A stretch of 64,000 nt of DNA from Streptomyces sp. TLI_105. Lineage in GTDB: Bacteria > Actinomycetota > Actinomycetes > Streptomycetales > Streptomycetaceae. The DNA is taken from positions 5,357,501 through 5,421,500 of the forward strand of contig NZ_FNSM01000001.1 of the NCBI RefSeq assembly GCF_900105415.1, given 5' to 3'. Below, piece after piece: positions 1 through 8,075 of the stretch. Made by a program: the position numbers and the translations under genes. Every line of letters starts with the position of its first letter. The stretch's first letter is position 1. Under the pieces are notes generated by a model that did no database searches, was not told the origin of the DNA, and was given only the letters and a program-made list of their open reading frames with translations.

Positions 1-354
1 GTGACCGCGCGCCGCTGGGACCGGGAGCGGGGCCTCTGGTCCGACGGGAACACCAGCTTCTACACGGTGTCGGCCTGGCGCTCGCTCGGCGCCAACCTCG
101 CCGCCTCGGTCTCCGTGGGGGAACCACTCGTCGTGTACGGGCGGCTGAAGGTCCGTGAGGAGGAGCGCGACGGGCAGCGCAAGACCTTCGTGGACGTGGA
201 CGCGATGGCCGTGGGGCACGACCTGAGCAGGGGGACGGCGGCCTTCCGGCGCGCCGCCCGGGCGGAACCCGCACCGCAGCCGGAGCAGGACCCGTGGACG
301 GCGGCGGCGGAGGAGGGGACGGCCGCGGCACCCCAGTTGGTAACCGCGTCCTGA
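1..354 (+). CDS. ssb: Single-stranded DNA-binding protein, 5'-truncated by window edge
   Basis: The 117 visible residues are the C-terminal part of an OB-fold SSB. They show the W-D-R-E-R-G-L-W-S-D-G loop, the T-S-F-Y-T-V strand, and an L-V-V-Y-G-R-L-K-V-R-E core followed by a D-V-D-A strand and an A-V-G-H-D-L-S-R-G-T segment seen in actinobacterial SSB paralogues. SSBs bind ssDNA during replication, repair and recombination. The N-terminal strands lie outside the window, so the GTG at position 1 is probably an internal valine. The tail is short and ends V-T-A-S, with no acidic D-D-D-I-P-F tip, which suggests the second SSB paralogue (SsbB type) and not the main replicative SsbA. This last point is inference. 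Confidence 0.85.
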   Translation: MTARRWDRERGLWSDGNTSFYTVSAWRSLGANLAASVSVGEPLVVYGRLKVREEERDGQRKTFVDVDAMAVGHDLSRGTAAFRRAARAEPAPQPEQDPWTAAAEEGTAAAPQLVTAS

Positions 355-393
355 CCTTGTGTTGTGGGGATTTGTCGACCAACTTGCTTTGCT

Positions 394-422
394 GATAACG
401 ATTCCGAGTCGGAATGGTTATC
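394..422. promoter_or_regulatory. 29-bp near-perfect inverted repeat between ssb and the TQXA gene
   Basis: Arms GATAACGATTCCGA and TCGGAATGGTTATC pair at 13 of 14 positions around a single central G. The site lies 40 bp after the ssb stop and about 160 bp before the next start. It has no T-run, so it could be an operator for the surface-protein gene or a simple hairpin terminator for ssb. The rest of 355-579 shows no gene. Confidence 0.45.
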
Positions 423-579
423 TGACCGCACGACAGGGCACCCGGGGGCTTCGCGTCCCTAGGATTCCCGGATACTCATGTGGCACGTGAGCCCATTGAG
501 TCTGTGAGTCTTGCTGGCGTGCGCTCCCCCCACGCGAATCGACCAAGTTCGCGGAGTGTCTCGCCCGGAGGGGAATCCA

Positions 580-2001
580 ATGTTTTCAGTTCGTGGGCGT
601 GGCGTTGCCCGTCTCGCCGCCACGATCCTGGTCTCCGGCCTCGTCGCGACCGGCGCGATAGCGACCGCCGGTCCGGCCCTGGCCGATGACAACGCCCCGG
701 GCACCGGTGGCGTCATGGCGAAGTTCGGCGGCATGACGGAAGACGCGGGCGCCGTCGAGATCACCGAGAAGAACGGCACCAAGTGGTCGGTCAACGGTGG
801 TCTGTTCAAGATGGAGGTCGACGGCGGGGGAAGCCTCTTCACCTACTGCATCGACCTCCGCACCCCGGCGAAGCGTGACTTCAACTACAAGGAAGTCGGC
901 TGGGACGAGTCCTCCCTGCACAACAACGGCAACGCGGGCAAGATCCTCTGGATCCTGGAGCACGCCTACCCGAAGCTGTCCGCCGAGACCCTCGGTGGCA
1001 ACGCGGGCGTCGACCTCTCCAAGCAGGAGGCCGCGGCCGGCACCCAGGCCGCCATCTGGACCCTCTCCGACGACGTCGTCGCCACGCCGAAGGACGAGGA
1101 CGCCGAGAAGCTGAAGGAGTACCTGCTCGAGAAGGCGGTCGAGCTCGACGAGCCGACGGCCTCCCTGAGCCTCTCCCCGGCCACCGTGGCGGGCAAGGCC
1201 GGCGAGAAGCTCGGCCCGATCACCGTCACCACCAACGCCACCGCCAAGCTCGCGGCCGCCCCGGGCGCCCCCGCCGGCGTCCAGGTCGTCGGCAAGGACG
1301 GCAAGCCGGTCACCGAGGCCAAGAACGGCGACGAGATCTACTTCGACGTCCCGGCCGGCACCGCCGACGGCACCGCCGAGCTGACCGCCGAGGCCACCAC
1401 CAAGGTCTCGCTCGGCCGCGCCTTCGTCTCCGTCGACGGCCCGTCCCAGACCCTGATCCTGGCCGGTTCCAGCGACTCCACCGTCACCGCCAAGGCCTCC
1501 GCCACGTGGGCCAAGAAGGGTGCCGTCCCGTCCGTCACGGTCGCCAAGGACTGCGCCAAGGGCGGCCTGGAGATCATCGCCGGCAACAAGGGCGACGAGG
1601 CCTGGACCTTCGACCTGAAGGGCACCTCGTACACGATCGGCGCCGGTGAGACGAAGACCATCACGGTCCCGCTCGCCGAGGACGAGGCGTACAAGTTCAC
1701 GATCACCGGCCCGAACGGCTTCGAGGAGTCCTTCGAGGGCGTCCTGGACTGCAAGACGGCCACCCCCGGCCCGAAGCCGTCGGAGACCCCCTCCACCACC
1801 CCTTCGGCCACGCCTTCCACCCCGTCGACCACGGGCGGCACGACCGGTGACACCACCGGCACCACGACCGGTGGCGGCGACCTCGCCGAGACCGGCAGCT
1901 CCAGCGCCACCCCGATGATCGCCGGCATCGCCGCCGCGCTCGTCGTGATCGGCGGCGGCGCGGTGTTCTTCCTCCGCAAGAAGAAGACCGCCGGCCAGTG
2001 A
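580..2001 (+). CDS. TQXA thioester-domain surface protein with LAETG sorting signal
   Basis: This is a 473-aa secreted, cell-wall-anchored protein. A Sec signal peptide covers residues 1-36 (cleavage near A-L-A-D-D). The N-terminal domain carries the Cys-Gln thioester pair: C90 in Y-C-I-D-L and Q156 in G-T-Q-A-A-I-W, the TQXA signature. Such domains form an internal thioester able to bond covalently to surface amines. Ig-like repeats follow, then a Pro/Thr/Gly-rich stalk, then LAETG at 435-439, a hydrophobic segment and an R-K-K-K tail. LAXTG is the motif of class E sortases in Streptomyces. The ATG at 580 is preferred over upstream in-frame starts because GGAGGGG lies 7 bp before it and it opens the signal peptide directly. 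Confidence 0.9.
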   Translation: MFSVRGRGVARLAATILVSGLVATGAIATAGPALADDNAPGTGGVMAKFGGMTEDAGAVEITEKNGTKWSVNGGLFKMEVDGGGSLFTYCIDLRTPAKRDFNYKEVGWDESSLHNNGNAGKILWILEHAYPKLSAETLGGNAGVDLSKQEAAAGTQAAIWTLSDDVVATPKDEDAEKLKEYLLEKAVELDEPTASLSLSPATVAGKAGEKLGPITVTTNATAKLAAAPGAPAGVQVVGKDGKPVTEAKNGDEIYFDVPAGTADGTAELTAEATTKVSLGRAFVSVDGPSQTLILAGSSDSTVTAKASATWAKKGAVPSVTVAKDCAKGGLEIIAGNKGDEAWTFDLKGTSYTIGAGETKTITVPLAEDEAYKFTITGPNGFEESFEGVLDCKTATPGPKPSETPSTTPSATPSTPSTTGGTTGDTTGTTTGGGDLAETGSSSATPMIAGIAAALVVIGGGAVFFLRKKKTAGQ

Positions 2002-2010
2002 GCCCAGGCT

Positions 2011-2038
2011 CCGGTGCCGGGCCCACGCCCGGCACCGG
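2011..2038 (+). terminator. Strong GC hairpin after the TQXA gene
   Basis: Twelve-bp stem CCGGTGCCGGGC / GCCCGGCACCGG with a 4-nt loop, starting 10 bp after the stop codon. There is no U-tract, as is common for Streptomyces terminators. The rest of 2039-2227 shows no gene. Confidence 0.7.
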
Positions 2039-2227
2039 GCCGAAGCCCGGCCCCACGGCGTGATCCGCCGACCTCACGGAGTGAGCCGCTGATCCCGCGG
2101 AGCGATCCGCCCCCCGCGCACCCCACCCCGTGACCCCCGCACGACCCCGGCCGCACCCGCGCCCGGGGTCGTCGCACATCCGGAAGGCCCATACGGTCGA
2201 CCGGCCGGCGCGGTGAGGCCCCCCTGT

Positions 2228-2233
2228 TAGCCT
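2228..2233 (+). promoter_or_regulatory. Candidate -10 (TAGCCT) of a leaderless MFS transcript
   Basis: TAGCCT fits TANNNT and ends 7 nt before the ATG at 2241, so transcription would begin at or next to the start codon. No Shine-Dalgarno sequence is visible, which fits a leaderless mRNA. No convincing -35 was found. Confidence 0.4.
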
Positions 2234-2240
2234 GACCGGC

Positions 2241-3569
2241 ATGATCAGGCGGGGGATCAGACGGGGGAACGGACGACGGGCGCCCGACGGGCCGGATTCC
2301 GGTCCGCAGCGGGCTCTGATCGCCGCCAGTTTCGTCAGCAGGGTGGGCAACGGCCTCTTCAACGCCGCTGCCGTCCTCTACTTCACCTTCGTGGTGCACC
2401 TCCCCGCCACCCAGGTGGGCCTGGGCCTCACGATCGCCGGCCTCAGCGGCCTGGCGGCCGGCATACCGGCGGGGAACCTGGCCGACCGGTACGGACCGCG
2501 CACGGTCTGGCTGACGGCCCTCGTCCTCCAGGCCGTCACGATGGCGGCCTTCGTCCTCATCGACGGCTGGCTCGCGTTCACGCTCGTCGCCACGCTGGAC
2601 CGGCTGGCCGCCACCGCCGGCGGTGCCGCGGGCGGCGCCCTCGTCGCCAGGGTCGGCGGGGAGCGCCCGGCGGCCTTCCGGGCCAGACTCCGCACGTTCG
2701 TCAACCTCGGCGTCGTCGTCGGCACCCTGGGCGCGGCCGTCGCCCTCCAGGTCGACACCCGCCCCGCCTACACCGTGCTGATCCTCGCCAACGCCGCCAG
2801 CTTCGCCCTGGCCGGACTGATCGCGTTCCTGGGCGTCCCCGACTACCGGCCCCTGCCCCGGCCCGATGGACACCTCCAGTGGTCCGTCCTGGCGGACCGG
2901 CCGTACGTGTCCTTCGTCGCGCTCTACAGCGCCATGGGCCTGCAGTACCAGGTCGTCTCCCTCCTGCTGCCGATCTGGCTCGCCGCCCACACCGACGCGC
3001 CGCGCTGGACCGTGGCGGCGGTCTACGCGGTCAACAGCGGCGTCTGCGTGCTGCTGCAGAGCCGACTCGGCTCGAAGGTGGAGACCCCGAGCCAGGGCGG
3101 CCGCGCCTTCCGCCTCGCCGGGCTCCTCTTCCTCGTCAGCTGCCCACTGATGGCCCTGACGGCCGACGTCCCGCCCTGGGTCGCGCCCGCGCTGGCCGTC
3201 CTCGCCGTCTGCGTCCACAGCGTCGGAGAGGTGTGGGAGTCCTCGGGCGGCTACGCGCTCGGCTTCGGTCTCGCCCCCGACCACGCCCAGGGGCAGTACC
3301 AGGGCCTCTTCGGCATCGGCTTCAACGCGGGCCAGGCCCTCGCCCCCGTGATCCTCACCGGAGCGGTCCTCGCGCTCGGACACACGGGATGGCTGCTCCT
3401 CGGCGCCCTCTTCGCGGCCCTGGGCGCGGCAGGCCCCCCGGTCGCCGCCTGGGCCGAGCGAACCCGCCCCCACGAACCGATCCCGGACACTCCCGAACCG
3501 ATCCCGGACGCTCCCGCACCGATCCCGGAGGCTCCCGCACCAGGCCGGCGGGGATCGCCACGGGACTGA
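2241..3569 (+). CDS. MFS transporter
   Basis: A 442-aa protein with about 12 hydrophobic segments. The conserved loop 2-3 motif of the major facilitator superfamily is visible as G-N-L-A-D-R-Y-G-P-R near residue 80. It is therefore a proton-linked export or uptake carrier of the inner membrane; the substrate is unknown. The C-terminal cytoplasmic tail (about residues 412-434) consists of short repeats of E/A-P-I-P-D/E-T/A-P, reflected in DNA repeats at 3476-3541. There is no SD; a TAGCCT -10 sits 7 nt upstream. The gene is the last chromosomal gene before the attL of the integrated element. Confidence 0.85.
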   Translation: MIRRGIRRGNGRRAPDGPDSGPQRALIAASFVSRVGNGLFNAAAVLYFTFVVHLPATQVGLGLTIAGLSGLAAGIPAGNLADRYGPRTVWLTALVLQAVTMAAFVLIDGWLAFTLVATLDRLAATAGGAAGGALVARVGGERPAAFRARLRTFVNLGVVVGTLGAAVALQVDTRPAYTVLILANAASFALAGLIAFLGVPDYRPLPRPDGHLQWSVLADRPYVSFVALYSAMGLQYQVVSLLLPIWLAAHTDAPRWTVAAVYAVNSGVCVLLQSRLGSKVETPSQGGRAFRLAGLLFLVSCPLMALTADVPPWVAPALAVLAVCVHSVGEVWESSGGYALGFGLAPDHAQGQYQGLFGIGFNAGQALAPVILTGAVLALGHTGWLLLGALFAALGAAGPPVAAWAERTRPHEPIPDTPEPIPDAPAPIPEAPAPGRRGSPRD

Positions 3570-3618
3570 CCCGGAGAGGCACGGATCAGGGGCCCCGAGG
3601 CGAGGGTCGGAGGGCTCC

Positions 3619-3667
3619 CCACCTACTGGTTCGCCCCCGGGGGTGGCGGTCAGGCAAGATGGGGTGT
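3619..3667. repeat. attL (left 49-bp direct repeat)
   Basis: Begins CCACCTACTGGTTCGCCCC and ends GGTCAGGCAAGATGGGGTGT. It matches 21675-21723 at 47 of 49 positions, differing at two bases in the central C/G run. It lies 50 bp after the MFS stop. Strand exchange could be in the left 19-bp identical block or in the right 24-bp identical block; the sequence does not decide which. Confidence 0.88.
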
Positions 3668-3691
3668 TTCTCTCCGGCGGAGGGCACAAAA

Positions 3692-3730
3692 CAGCCCCTC
3701 ACCAGCAGGTTTCCCGCCGATGAGGGGCCG
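3692..3730 (-). terminator. Hairpin, left copy of the duplicated integrase 3' flank
   Basis: Stem CAGCCCCTCA / TGAGGGGCCG (one G-T-type mismatch) around a 19-nt loop. It is a near copy of 4493-4530. It would terminate transcripts leaving the 191-aa gene toward attL. Confidence 0.6.
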
Positions 3731-3732
3731 TC

Positions 3733-3768
3733 TCAGGCAGCCTGGGCCGTCTCTGGGCCGTCAGGCAG
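3733..3768 (-). pseudogene. 3' remnant of an integrase gene
   Basis: Read on the minus strand, the last 11 codons before a TGA give L-P-D-G-P-E-T-A-Q-A-A, closely matching the D-G-P-E-T-I-Q-A-A-A end of the intact integrase at 4533. The similarity continues downstream into the hairpin and about 16 bp beyond it, to roughly 3676 (compare 4472). Nothing further upstream of an integrase is left: the stop codon of the 191-aa gene (3784-3786) lies in the same frame. It is best read as a scar of recombination with a related element that placed new DNA between the integrase and attL. Confidence 0.65.
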
Positions 3769-3783
3769 ACGAGCGGGGAGCGG

Positions 3784-4359
3784 TCAGGCCCCGATTGCCG
3801 CTTGCTCGCTGGCACCGTGCCCGACGCCAAGGTCGGTGCGCATCACACTGCGCATCGTCTCCCATCGCTCCCAAAGGCGAACGAAGTCGGCCCTTATGTC
3901 GTCGAAGGACCCATCCGGATCAGGATTCCCCTCCTCCAGACTCATGGTCCGCCGGTAGACCTCAGACAAGACCTTCGTCATCTCATCCAGTTGGGCCAGC
4001 ACCGCTGCGGACGCGATGAGCTGCGCCTCAGCGAAGACCGAGTGGTGATCGCGCCGCGCCTCCTCGACCAGCTCCCGAGCCTCCGGCGTGACAGCTCCTT
4101 TGTGCACGGTCCACAGGAAGTTCAGGAGATGCGTTCGGTAGCGTCGGAGGGACGCATTGACCTGCATGTAGGCGTCGCGCCGACGATTCAGCTCGGCTAC
4201 TTGCTGCTCGCGGTGCCACTGCGCTGCAGCCACCTGCTGCTGACGCTCGAACTGTTCTGATTGAACGCGGCCTAGCAGGCGTTGCGACAGGACAGACGCG
4301 ATGAGCGTGCCCGTCACACCGACCACAGCAGCAGCTAACCCAATGAGCGCGCTTCCCAT
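3784..4359 (-). CDS. Membrane-anchored coiled-coil hypothetical protein
   Basis: A 191-aa protein of unknown function. Residues 1-28 form one transmembrane helix (A-L-I-G-L-A-A-A-V-V-G-V-T-G-T). It is followed by a Gln/Glu/Arg-rich segment (about 31-70) with coiled-coil character and a helical domain containing conserved-looking Trp and Arg positions. It would face the cytoplasm from the membrane. It lies between attL and the integrase, flanked by duplicated copies of the integrase 3' end, so it is accessory cargo of the element. Many AICEs place immunity or stabilising genes here, but nothing in the sequence proves such a role. Confidence 0.65.
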   Translation of the reverse strand: MGSALIGLAAAVVGVTGTLIASVLSQRLLGRVQSEQFERQQQVAAAQWHREQQVAELNRRRDAYMQVNASLRRYRTHLLNFLWTVHKGAVTPEARELVEEARRDHHSVFAEAQLIASAAVLAQLDEMTKVLSEVYRRTMSLEEGNPDPDGSFDDIRADFVRLWERWETMRSVMRTDLGVGHGASEQAAIGA

Positions 4360-4492
4360 GGGACCCCCTGACTGATTGAAAGAATCACGTCAGTGGCATC
4401 CTGCCCGCAGTGCGATGGCTGTGGGTGCCCTTTTCGCGCCTGAGCGCCATCGCCGCCCCATGCTTGAGGACTTGCCGAGTGAGAGCGCGAAG

Positions 4493-4530
4493 CAGCCCCT
4501 CACCAGCAGTTTCCCGCAGATGAGGGGCTG
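4493..4530 (-). terminator. Hairpin terminator immediately downstream of int
   Basis: Perfect 10-bp stem CAGCCCCTCA / TGAGGGGCTG with an 18-nt loop, beginning 3 nt after the int stop codon. It is the right copy of the duplicated unit also found at 3692-3730. Confidence 0.7.
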
Positions 4531-4532
4531 TC

Positions 4533-5798
4533 TCAGGCAGCAGCTTGAATGGTTTCCGGGCCGTCGTGAGCGTGACCGGCAGCCCGGTACATCGCGCTGA
4601 TGGCCTTCCGGGTGCGTGTCTCGCTGCTCGGCATCAGGTGCGTGTACACCCGGAGCGTGAACCCCGGATCGCTGTGCCCGAGGTAGAGACTCAGCGCCTT
4701 GATGTTCTCGCCGGCGTCCAGGAGGACCGAGGCGTAGAAGTGCCGGAGCGCGTGCATCCCGTGCTCACGAGCGGCGGCGTACCGGTGCCCCTTCTCCGGG
4801 ACCGGGATGATCCCGGCGGAGGCGAGCGCCGGCTTCCACGTCTGGTCATTGAAGGCGTTGCTCCACAGGGCCGTTCCGGCAGGCGCCGTGAACACGAGCC
4901 GGTGAGTCACCTTCGGTCCGCTCGGCGTCAGCCACGGCAACGTGACCTCGACCGGCGGGAAGCGCTTCATGTGCTCGCGCAGGGCCGCCGAGACCTCGGG
5001 GTCGAGGGGGACGTCCCGGAGCTTTCCGCGCTTCGGGGGAGCGAAGACGAGCCCACCGCGCACCTTCTTCACCTGCTGACGGACGTAGAGCCAGCCGAGA
5101 TCCCCGATGTTGTCGACGGCGACCCCGAAGATCTCCCCTTGCCGAAGCCCGCATCCGGCGCCCACGTCCACCATTGCCTGGAAGTGCTCAGGCAGGCCGG
5201 CACGGACCCCGAAGACCTGGGACGCGGACCAGGGATGCACCCGAGTAGGCGCCGGCCGGGGAGCCTTGACCGACCGGGCCCGGCAAGGGTTCGAGGCAAG
5301 GAGCCGATCGTCCACGGCAGCGTTCAGTACTGAGGACACCGCGTCGAAGATGAGCCGCCGGTACGAGGCGGACCCCACGGTCTCTTCGAGCTGTCGGCTC
5401 CAGTCGCGGATGTGCTCCGCCTGGAACGAGCCGATGGGGCGACCGCCGAGGTACGGCAGCGCGTGAAGGCGAAGGCGTCCTTCCACGGCCGCACGGCTGC
5501 TCAGGTCCGTGGTGAGAGCGGCGATCCAGCGCTCGGCGTACTCCCGGAAGGTCGTCCGACTGGCCTTGGGGTCGATGTACTGGCCCCGCGCCATGTCGGC
5601 TTCGATGTTGGTGAGCCAGACGTCGGCCAAGCGCTTCTGCTTGTCCGGGAAGCTCTTGCTCTTCTCCGAGCCGTCGGGCCCGACGTAGCGAGCGCGGTAG
5701 CGCAGACCGATGCCGTAGCGCTCGGTCTTGACCTTGAGGGGCTTGCCGTCGGGGCCGGTCTCGACCCTGAACCATCGATCCTGGATGTGTCCGGCCAT
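4533..5798 (-). CDS. int: Tyrosine site-specific recombinase (integrase) of the AICE
   Basis: A 421-aa integrase that inserts and, with Xis, excises the element at attB/attP. The visible order is an N-terminal arm-binding AP2-like region (about 1-75), a SAM-like core-binding domain (about 80-175), and a catalytic domain with R219 (C-G-L-R-Q-G-E), H349-x-x-R352 (M-H-A-L-R-H), H375 (L-G-H-S-D) and nucleophile Y385 (R-V-Y-T-H). All catalytic residues are present. The ATG at 5798 shares its A with the xis TGA (TGATG), so the two are translationally coupled. A longer reading up to 6122 would overlap xis and is rejected. The 3' end is duplicated at 3733. Confidence 0.95.
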   Translation of the reverse strand: MAGHIQDRWFRVETGPDGKPLKVKTERYGIGLRYRARYVGPDGSEKSKSFPDKQKRLADVWLTNIEADMARGQYIDPKASRTTFREYAERWIAALTTDLSSRAAVEGRLRLHALPYLGGRPIGSFQAEHIRDWSRQLEETVGSASYRRLIFDAVSSVLNAAVDDRLLASNPCRARSVKAPRPAPTRVHPWSASQVFGVRAGLPEHFQAMVDVGAGCGLRQGEIFGVAVDNIGDLGWLYVRQQVKKVRGGLVFAPPKRGKLRDVPLDPEVSAALREHMKRFPPVEVTLPWLTPSGPKVTHRLVFTAPAGTALWSNAFNDQTWKPALASAGIIPVPEKGHRYAAAREHGMHALRHFYASVLLDAGENIKALSLYLGHSDPGFTLRVYTHLMPSSETRTRKAISAMYRAAGHAHDGPETIQAAA

Positions 5799-5995
5799 CA
5801 GGCAGCGGCCCCTTCCATCTGCGCCCGAACCCAGGTCTGCACGTCGGTGGGGTCGAAGCGCACGTGCCGCCCGACACGGAAGCCCCGGGGCCCGGTCCGC
5901 TTGCGGCGCCACTGGTAGATGGTCTCGATGGGCACGCCGAGGAGTTCGGCGACGTCGACCGGGGTCAGGTACCGGTCGGGGAGGCTGTGCGACAT
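5798..5995 (-). CDS. xis: Excisionase / MerR-like helix-turn-helix protein
   Basis: A 65-aa winged-helix DNA-binding protein. It shows the typical pattern L-T-P-x-D-V-A-E-L-L-G-V-P-x-x-T-I-Y-Q-W-R, then F-R-V-G-R-H-V-R-F and a final D-V-x-x-W helix, as in AICE Xis proteins. It bends DNA and directs the integrase toward excision. The ATG at 5995 follows AAGGAG by 9-10 nt; a GTG three codons upstream is possible. It lies 2 bp after the rep stop and overlaps the int start by 1 bp, so rep-xis-int form one translational unit. Confidence 0.88.
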   Translation of the reverse strand: MSHSLPDRYLTPVDVAELLGVPIETIYQWRRKRTGPRGFRVGRHVRFDPTDVQTWVRAQMEGAAA

Positions 5996-5997
5996 GG

Positions 5998-7383
5998 TCA
6001 CCACTCCTTCTCATCGGGCAGTGCGCGTAGGGCTTCGCGGGCGGTCTCGCGGTTGAGCTGGATGTCTCGGGCGATGGAGGCGGCGAGGGCGGCTTCGCCC
6101 GGGGTGTGGCCTTGGCCGGCATACCTCCATGAGGTGAGGACGAGGACGGTGTCCGGCTCGATGTCGTCGAGGCCGCGGGCGGTGCGTTCCTGTTCGGCGC
6201 GGTAGTCGGCGCGGGTCTGGCGGAGGTCGCTCAGGGTGGTGGAGTACCGCCGGGACTTGGTGGAGAAGTGGCCGCGGAAGCCGAGCATGTGGGCCCAGGC
6301 GAGGAGCCGGCGGTCGGGGTAGAGCGGGTCGAGGTCGAAGCAGGCTTCGACGAGGCGCCGGGTGTGGTCGGGGACGCCAAGCAGTAAGAGAGCCTCACGA
6401 TTGCCGATGCGGCGGTCGAGGCTGCCGGTGGTCTCCGCGGCTTTGGTGGAGTACTTGGCGATGTATGAGGCGACAGCCTGCTCGGTGATATCGGAGCCGT
6501 CGCCGAACGCCTTCACGGGCCGGATGTCGAGCTGGGTACCCCAACGGAGGCGGCGGGCGGGGTGGTCGCCGGCGGCGGGGACGGTGATGGTCGTGTACGA
6601 GTGCGCGGCAGCGGACTGGATCGAGGCCGTGAGGAGTTCGGTGGTGGCCCAGGACGGGGGAGGGGCGTCCGGTCCGTCCGGGCCGTCGAGGCGGACGACG
6701 ACGTGGAAGTGGACGGCGCCCCGCTTCTGGAACTCGGCCACCTTGCCGTAGGAGATCCGGGCGACCTCCTTCAGGGCCCGCTGCGAGAGACCGGCACCGG
6801 CGGCGATCTCTCGGCGAAGCCGCTTGGCGAAGCGGTCCCAGAGCTGCCCGGCGTGGTTGTTGAAGAGGACGGCGGCGGCGTAGTCGTACGTGTCGGGGTC
6901 GAGCGGGGTGCCCAGTTCGGCGGCGTCTTCGGGGTGGCGGGTACCGCAGCGGCAGAGCCGGGCGCCGGGCCGGTTGTGAACGGGCCCGAATGACGGGGCG
7001 GTGAGGGTGAGGAACACGCGGGGGTGGTCGCGGACGGTGCCGGGGATGTCGCGGCGGTCGTCTCCGGCGAGGCCGGCGCGGATGAGGTGGAAGGTGTCCC
7101 CGGCGTAGGTCCAGGCGCAGGCGGGGCAGCGGGAGGCCCGCCGGTTGCCGCAGGCGACGCGGAGCCGTCCGCCGGGTTCGGTGTCAGTGGAGTAGCGGTG
7201 GAGGGTCTCGCCGGTGGTCTTGTCCTGGGTGAGGGTCCAGCCCTGGAGGTGGATGGGGTTGGAGCAGCCGCCGGTTCGGTGGATCTGCTCCTTCCAGCGG
7301 TCGAAGCCGGTGGACCCGGCCACCCGAAGCATGTCGCTCAGGGTGGCGGAGTCCAGGCCCGCCACGGTGGCGGAGTCGGTCAC
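5998..7383 (-). CDS. repSA: RepSA-type rolling-circle replication initiator
   Basis: A 461-aa HUH-type initiator like that of pSAM2, which nicks the excised circular form for rolling-circle replication. The N-terminal part holds cysteine pairs (R-C-P-A-C-A-W-T and C-R-C-G-T). F-L-T-L-T-A-P-S-F-G fits RCR motif 1, V-H-F-H-V-V-V-R-L-D the metal-binding HUH motif, and Y-I-A-K-Y-S-T-K the catalytic tyrosine motif. The GTG start overlaps the upstream methyltransferase stop (GTGA). Replication after excision is a hallmark of AICEs and explains coupling to xis and int downstream. Confidence 0.92.
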   Translation of the reverse strand: MTDSATVAGLDSATLSDMLRVAGSTGFDRWKEQIHRTGGCSNPIHLQGWTLTQDKTTGETLHRYSTDTEPGGRLRVACGNRRASRCPACAWTYAGDTFHLIRAGLAGDDRRDIPGTVRDHPRVFLTLTAPSFGPVHNRPGARLCRCGTRHPEDAAELGTPLDPDTYDYAAAVLFNNHAGQLWDRFAKRLRREIAAGAGLSQRALKEVARISYGKVAEFQKRGAVHFHVVVRLDGPDGPDAPPPSWATTELLTASIQSAAAHSYTTITVPAAGDHPARRLRWGTQLDIRPVKAFGDGSDITEQAVASYIAKYSTKAAETTGSLDRRIGNREALLLLGVPDHTRRLVEACFDLDPLYPDRRLLAWAHMLGFRGHFSTKSRRYSTTLSDLRQTRADYRAEQERTARGLDDIEPDTVLVLTSWRYAGQGHTPGEAALAASIARDIQLNRETAREALRALPDEKEW

Positions 7384-8075
7384 GCGAAGACCTCCTGTCG
7401 GGCGGTCATGAAGGCGGTGGCGATCCAGCGGGTGTAGGCGGGCGGGATGGCTTCGGTGAGTTCCTCGTGGACGTCGGTCCAGGTGATGTCCATGGCGTGC
7501 TGCATCTCGGGGACAGTGGCCTTGCCGCCTCCCTTGCCGTACGCGGCGACGTAGGGGCCCTCACGACGGACGCCGTGGCGGTGGCCGCGTACGTGGCCCC
7601 GGTGGCGGGGGTGGGCGGGCTGGGGGGTGGCCCAGTGGCCGAGTTCGAAGTTGCGGTGCCGCAGAACGCCGAGGCCGAACATCTCGCCGCACAGGGTGAG
7701 GTCCTTGCGGATCTCCGCGCGGCCGTTGGGCTGCTCGATCACGTACGGCAGGCCGGTCCGGTCGAGGAGTTCACGGGTGGGGACGACGAGGTCGACGTGG
7801 GCGTTGCCCCAGCCCCGGGAGGCGTTGGTGCCGACGGTCAGGGCGCAGCCAGCCTGGCAGGGCGGCGAGGCGTGGACGAGGGTGTAGCGCTCGATGTCCC
7901 CCGACGTGATCAGGCGGGCGAGGTAGTCGAGGGCGTCGCCCCGGTGGTAGGCGAAGGGGTAGTTGGGACGGTGGACGATGTCGCAGCCGTCGACCGCGAA
8001 CCCGGCGAGGTGGTAGCCCATTCCGGCACCGCCGGCGCAGGAGAACAGGTCCAGGACCCGAGGCTTGGCGTTCAC
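7380..8075 (-). CDS. Compact DNA (cytosine-5) methyltransferase-like protein of the AICE backbone
   Basis: A 231-aa protein with the SAM-binding motif I (D-L-F-S-C-A-G-G-A-G), motif IV with catalytic cysteine (S-P-P-C-Q) and a motif VI-like V-I-E-Q-P. It is much shorter than a full C5 methyltransferase (usually above 320 aa), and neither a long target-recognition domain nor a clear motif X is visible. It could methylate element DNA to evade host restriction, or act in regulation; both are inference. The GTG start lies in a GTGA overlap with the zinc-finger gene upstream, and its stop overlaps the rep start, so expression is coupled to rep. Confidence 0.8.
   Translation of the reverse strand: MNAKPRVLDLFSCAGGAGMGYHLAGFAVDGCDIVHRPNYPFAYHRGDALDYLARLITSGDIERYTLVHASPPCQAGCALTVGTNASRGWGNAHVDLVVPTRELLDRTGLPYVIEQPNGRAEIRKDLTLCGEMFGLGVLRHRNFELGHWATPQPAHPRHRGHVRGHRHGVRREGPYVAAYGKGGGKATVPEMQHAMDITWTDVHEELTEAIPPAYTRWIATAFMTARQEVFA

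Noticed and set aside
3619..3667. The attL/attR repeat as the 3' end of a tRNA gene (it contains GGTTCGCCCC, similar to a T-loop).
   Set aside because: No cloverleaf, acceptor stem or anticodon arm can be formed around it at either end.
5799..6122. N-terminal extension of the integrase to 6122.
   Set aside because: It would overlap the excisionase and rep 3' end in another frame. The ATG at 5798 in a TGATG overlap is the natural start.
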